A stretch of 23,915 nucleotides of DNA from Bacteroidota bacterium (GTDB lineage: Bacteria > Bacteroidota > Bacteroidia > Chitinophagales > Chitinophagaceae): NCBI GenBank assembly GCA_023416995.1, contig JAEZGI010000026.1:1-23915 (forward strand), given 5' to 3'. A program made the translations under genes and the position numbers. Under the pieces are notes generated by a model. The model searched no databases and was not told the DNA's origin. It worked only from the letters and a program-made list of their open reading frames with translations. How positions within the stretch are numbered: position 1 is the stretch's first letter; each line of letters begins with the position of its first letter. This document shows, in pieces, positions 20,898-23,915 of the stretch.

Positions 20898-23885
20898 TTA
20901 GAGAGAAAAATTCACACCAAGGGTGATAGTTCTGGCTGATGGATACGGTGCATATTCAATACCAACTGAGGGCACACTATTCAAACTTTTGTCTACGTTC
21001 ACCTCTGGATCGAATCCTGAGAAGTTCGTGATAACAAAGAGGTTTTGACCAGTCAGGAACACAGTAGCACCTTTGATGAAGTTGGCAATATTTCCAACGT
21101 TATATGAAAGTGTTGCGTTGGCCAGTTTCATATAGTCACCCTTTTCAATGAAGCGAGCAGAGGCCGTAACACGGTTTGAAATGGCTTCCTGTGTGGGATC
21201 ATCATAGATTGAGCGTGCAATGTTTTTTGCTCCTACAAGGTTCGCCACGTTGATAACATTGTTAAGGGTGTTGTTATAGATCTTTTGACCAAATGCACCA
21301 TTCATGTTTACAATCAAACTAAATTTCTTATAATACAATGATGTGCTTAGACCCAACACTGTTGTTGGATTAGGATTGCCCTGGTAGCTGAAGATTTCGC
21401 CATCAGGATAGATTGCCTGCCCGGTAGCTTTATCAAGACCACCATAAGCGCGGGTGAAGAAAGCATTGATCGGCAAACCGTTTCTGATCGTCTGCACAGA
21501 CGCACCAGTAACACCCTGGCCATGCAAGCCACCAGTACGGATCGGAGCGCCGAGGTTCTGAATCTTGTTATCAATAAAGCTTGCATTCACACCAAAATCC
21601 CAGGTGAAATCTTCTCTCTGAATGATGTTAGCGTTCAACGCAACCTCAAGTCCTTTATTCACAACCTGTCCATCAAGATTTTTCCAGGTAACAGTAGTAC
21701 CGGGAGCGGCAGGCTGGATAGGTGTAGTTGGGAACAACAGATCAGAAGTGGTTTTGTTAAAGTAGTCGATCGAACCAGTAATGCGATTATTGAATATCGC
21801 GAAATCCAATCCAAAGTTGTATTGTTCATCAGACTGCCATTTCAAATCAGGGTTCCCGTTGTTCGCGAGGCCGATTGAAGCAGCACCATTAAATGTGTAT
21901 CTGGTAAGCGAAGCTCCTGATGGAAACTCCTGGTTACCTGTGAGACCATAGCTTGCACGAATGCGGAGATCATTCACGAAGTCAGCCTTGAAGAAATCCT
22001 CTTTGCTGATAACCCATGATGCAGAGACTGATGGGAAATAACCATATTGATTATTTGAACCAAATTTTGTAGAACCATCCGCTCTGAAAGTTGCTGTTAA
22101 CAGGTATTTATCTTTCAGGTTCATTACTGCGCGTGCGAAGTAGGACTGCAGCTCTGAAGTAGGATCGATAAAAGATGAAATCGTTCTGCCTGAGTTATTT
22201 GCGTACTGGATATAGTTTGTGTAATCGAGGCCATAGTTACCAAAACCGCCACCGTCAGGTCCGATACCGTTCATGGCACTTCCCTTATTGGTATATTTCA
22301 TAAACTCGTAACCTACAAGGGCATTCAGGCTGAAATCTGAACTCAATTGTTTGTTGAAGTTCAATGTATGTGTAACCTGCTGAGTGATCAGTTCGTTATT
22401 AGAAATGTAAGCACGACCCCTGTTGATGATATCATTCAGATTTATAAAAGAGGCAATTGAGCTTCTGCGTGTACCAGTGCTGTAGTTTATACTGTACAAC
22501 ATCCGGTATTCAAGATCTTTTGTGATCTTGAAATAAGGCGATATACTTCCTAATACCGTCGTCACTTTTGAATTGTCATTATAAGCTTCCGACATTGCCA
22601 GTGGGTTTACGATACCTCCGCCGGGAGCAATATTCAATGAGTCGCTGTTTGGTTTGTACAATGATTCGGTTGGGTTCCATTGCAAAGCCTGGCTGATCAA
22701 ACTACCTGTTGAACCCGCATTATTTGAAATAGGCGGGATATTCTCAACATACTGGCTGGACACAACGTTAAAATCAATACCAAGATTTTTCTTCTCAAGA
22801 AATTTGAAGTTTGCATTCAACCCAACTGTGTATTTCTTAAAATCAGTTTTACGCACAATACCCTGTTGATCCAAAAGGCTGCTTGATAACCGATATCTTG
22901 CATTGTCATTACCACCGCTAACCGCTGCATTATAAGTTTGAATACCACCGGTTCTCAAGATGGCATCAAGTGCATCAACATTGTCACCTTTATCATTGGC
23001 TGCTGGTGCATTGAACTTAGTGAGAGCCTGGCGGTATGTATCTCCATCCAGAATATCGATTTTACGCATCAATGAACTCACGCCGTACGAGGCACCCAAA
23101 TCTAATTTCGGTTGCCCGCTGGCACCACGTTTTGTGGTTATCAATACCACCCCATACGCAGCTCTTGAACCATAAATTGCTGTAGCCGATGCATCTTTCA
23201 GAATTTCCATTGATGCTATATCGGCCGGGTTAAGGAAGTTCAACGGGTTGCCGCCAGGTGTAACGCCAATATTTGCGGCATCAAGACCTGGTCTTGCAGA
23301 ACGACCGTCTAACGGTATTCCATCCACCACATACAATGGCTGGCCAGAACCCGTAATTGCAGAATTGCCTCTCACTTTTACAGTAGTACCACCACCTGGC
23401 GCGCCACTATTATTTAATACCTGCACACCTGCTACCTTACCTTGTATTAACTGATCGGGAGCGGTGAAGGTACCTTTATTAAAATCTTTGTCACGTACCG
23501 AAACCACGGCACCCGTTAGATCGCGTTTGCGAACGGTTCCGTATCCAACTACCACAACTTCACTCAGATCGGCACCAGTCGCAACAAGACTGACTTCTAC
23601 TGAAGTTCTTCCCGCGATATTAACTTCCTGCTCAGCATAACCGACAGATGTAATTACCAGCGCAGTAACGTTTGGTGAGACAGAAATACTAAAATTACCA
23701 TCCGCACCAGTTGAAACCCCCTGGTTAGAACCTTTGGGCTGAACACTTGCTCCGGCCACCGGCGAGCCATCTCTTGAATCTGTAACTTTACCTGTGATTT
23801 CCCTGTTTTGAGCCAGCAGGGTCTGGGCAACAAATAGCAATAATAAAGGCAGGGCTGCCCTCATAAGCAATCGTTTGATTGGCAT
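20898..23885 (-). CDS. SusC/RagA family TonB-linked outer membrane protein
   Basis: A 995-residue TonB-dependent channel for active uptake across the outer membrane. The signal peptide is at 1-25 with likely cleavage at LLA|Q. A carboxypeptidase-D regulatory-like domain follows at about 28-103 (ITGKVTDSRDGSPVAGASVQ ... GNFSISV). The SusC signature at 109-130 reads EVVVVGYGTVRKRDLTGAVVSV. The plug domain runs to about 255 (VRGNSAITGSGQPLYVVDGIPLDG; SMEILKDASATAIYGSRAAYGVVLITTKRG), then the 22-strand barrel to the C-terminal ITLGVNFSL. No STN/secretin-like N-terminal domain is present, so direct signalling to an anti-sigma factor is not expected. It is the first gene of the operon with SusD and two VCBS lipoproteins. 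Only 30 bp of leader are in the window, so its promoter and regulator are not seen. Confidence 0.97.
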   Translation of the reverse strand: MPIKRLLMRAALPLLLLFVAQTLLAQNREITGKVTDSRDGSPVAGASVQPKGSNQGVSTGADGNFSISVSPNVTALVITSVGYAEQEVNIAGRTSVEVSLVATGADLSEVVVVGYGTVRKRDLTGAVVSVRDKDFNKGTFTAPDQLIQGKVAGVQVLNNSGAPGGGTTVKVRGNSAITGSGQPLYVVDGIPLDGRSARPGLDAANIGVTPGGNPLNFLNPADIASMEILKDASATAIYGSRAAYGVVLITTKRGASGQPKLDLGASYGVSSLMRKIDILDGDTYRQALTKFNAPAANDKGDNVDALDAILRTGGIQTYNAAVSGGNDNARYRLSSSLLDQQGIVRKTDFKKYTVGLNANFKFLEKKNLGIDFNVVSSQYVENIPPISNNAGSTGSLISQALQWNPTESLYKPNSDSLNIAPGGGIVNPLAMSEAYNDNSKVTTVLGSISPYFKITKDLEYRMLYSINYSTGTRRSSIASFINLNDIINRGRAYISNNELITQQVTHTLNFNKQLSSDFSLNALVGYEFMKYTNKGSAMNGIGPDGGGFGNYGLDYTNYIQYANNSGRTISSFIDPTSELQSYFARAVMNLKDKYLLTATFRADGSTKFGSNNQYGYFPSVSASWVISKEDFFKADFVNDLRIRASYGLTGNQEFPSGASLTRYTFNGAASIGLANNGNPDLKWQSDEQYNFGLDFAIFNNRITGSIDYFNKTTSDLLFPTTPIQPAAPGTTVTWKNLDGQVVNKGLEVALNANIIQREDFTWDFGVNASFIDNKIQNLGAPIRTGGLHGQGVTGASVQTIRNGLPINAFFTRAYGGLDKATGQAIYPDGEIFSYQGNPNPTTVLGLSTSLYYKKFSLIVNMNGAFGQKIYNNTLNNVINVANLVGAKNIARSIYDDPTQEAISNRVTASARFIEKGDYMKLANATLSYNVGNIANFIKGATVFLTGQNLFVITNFSGFDPEVNVDKSLNSVPSVGIEYAPYPSARTITLGVNFSL

Positions 23886-23915
23886 AATGGTGGTTATTGG
23901 TGATTAATTATATGG

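Overview
The window looks like a chromosomal segment of a Bacteroidota member, most likely family Chitinophagaceae; the family level is an inference from style, not from a search. Support: a SusC/SusD pair, a 36-codon gene for ribosomal protein THX, -7 promoter elements of the TAnnTTTG type, A-rich leaders without Shine-Dalgarno sequences, and the gene order rplM-rpsI-rpsB-tsf-pyrH. No tRNA, rRNA, transposase, integrase or CRISPR array was seen.

Left part (1-3360): a LOG-family nucleotide phosphoribohydrolase (minus) is divergent from an exonuclease III gene followed by a small DUF4286 gene (plus). Then come a structured intergenic stretch, an HU gene with a good promoter and terminator, and the THX gene with its own terminator. 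After it lies a gene-free block of about 500 bp made of imperfect 54-59 bp repeats in the order A-B-C-A-B-C-C-C.

Translation and housekeeping block (3364-8995, all minus): rplM, rpsI, rpsB and tsf form one run with a strong hairpin between rpsB and tsf and a terminator after tsf. pyrH follows with a possible promoter and its own terminator. Next are a membrane-anchored coiled-coil protein of unknown role and pdxH.

Middle (8996-12583): a 464 bp spacer leads to a YflT-type stress protein with a long low-complexity tail. A 609 bp non-coding stretch follows, holding a 108 bp inverted repeat and an eight-copy 24 bp tandem array that ends in a perfect-looking intrinsic terminator. An HD-domain hydrolase and a membrane-anchored SRPBCC/GyrI-like protein lie directly downstream. 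The 24 bp array shares a ten-base core, TAGAAGCCGC, with the opposite strand of the first array.

Right part (12607-23885, all minus): a nutrient-uptake type operon encodes SusC (TonB-dependent channel), SusD (surface lipoprotein) and two tandem paralogous lipoproteins of about 1100 residues with FG-GAP/VCBS repeats and an UnbV/ASPIC domain. A strong hairpin with a U-run between susD and the first VCBS gene suggests the lipoprotein pair is made at a lower level than the transporter. No glycosidase, sigma factor or anti-sigma factor lies inside the window, so the substrate cannot be named. The least explained material is the two repeat arrays and their shared core, the two long inverted repeats, and the role of the paired VCBS lipoproteins.
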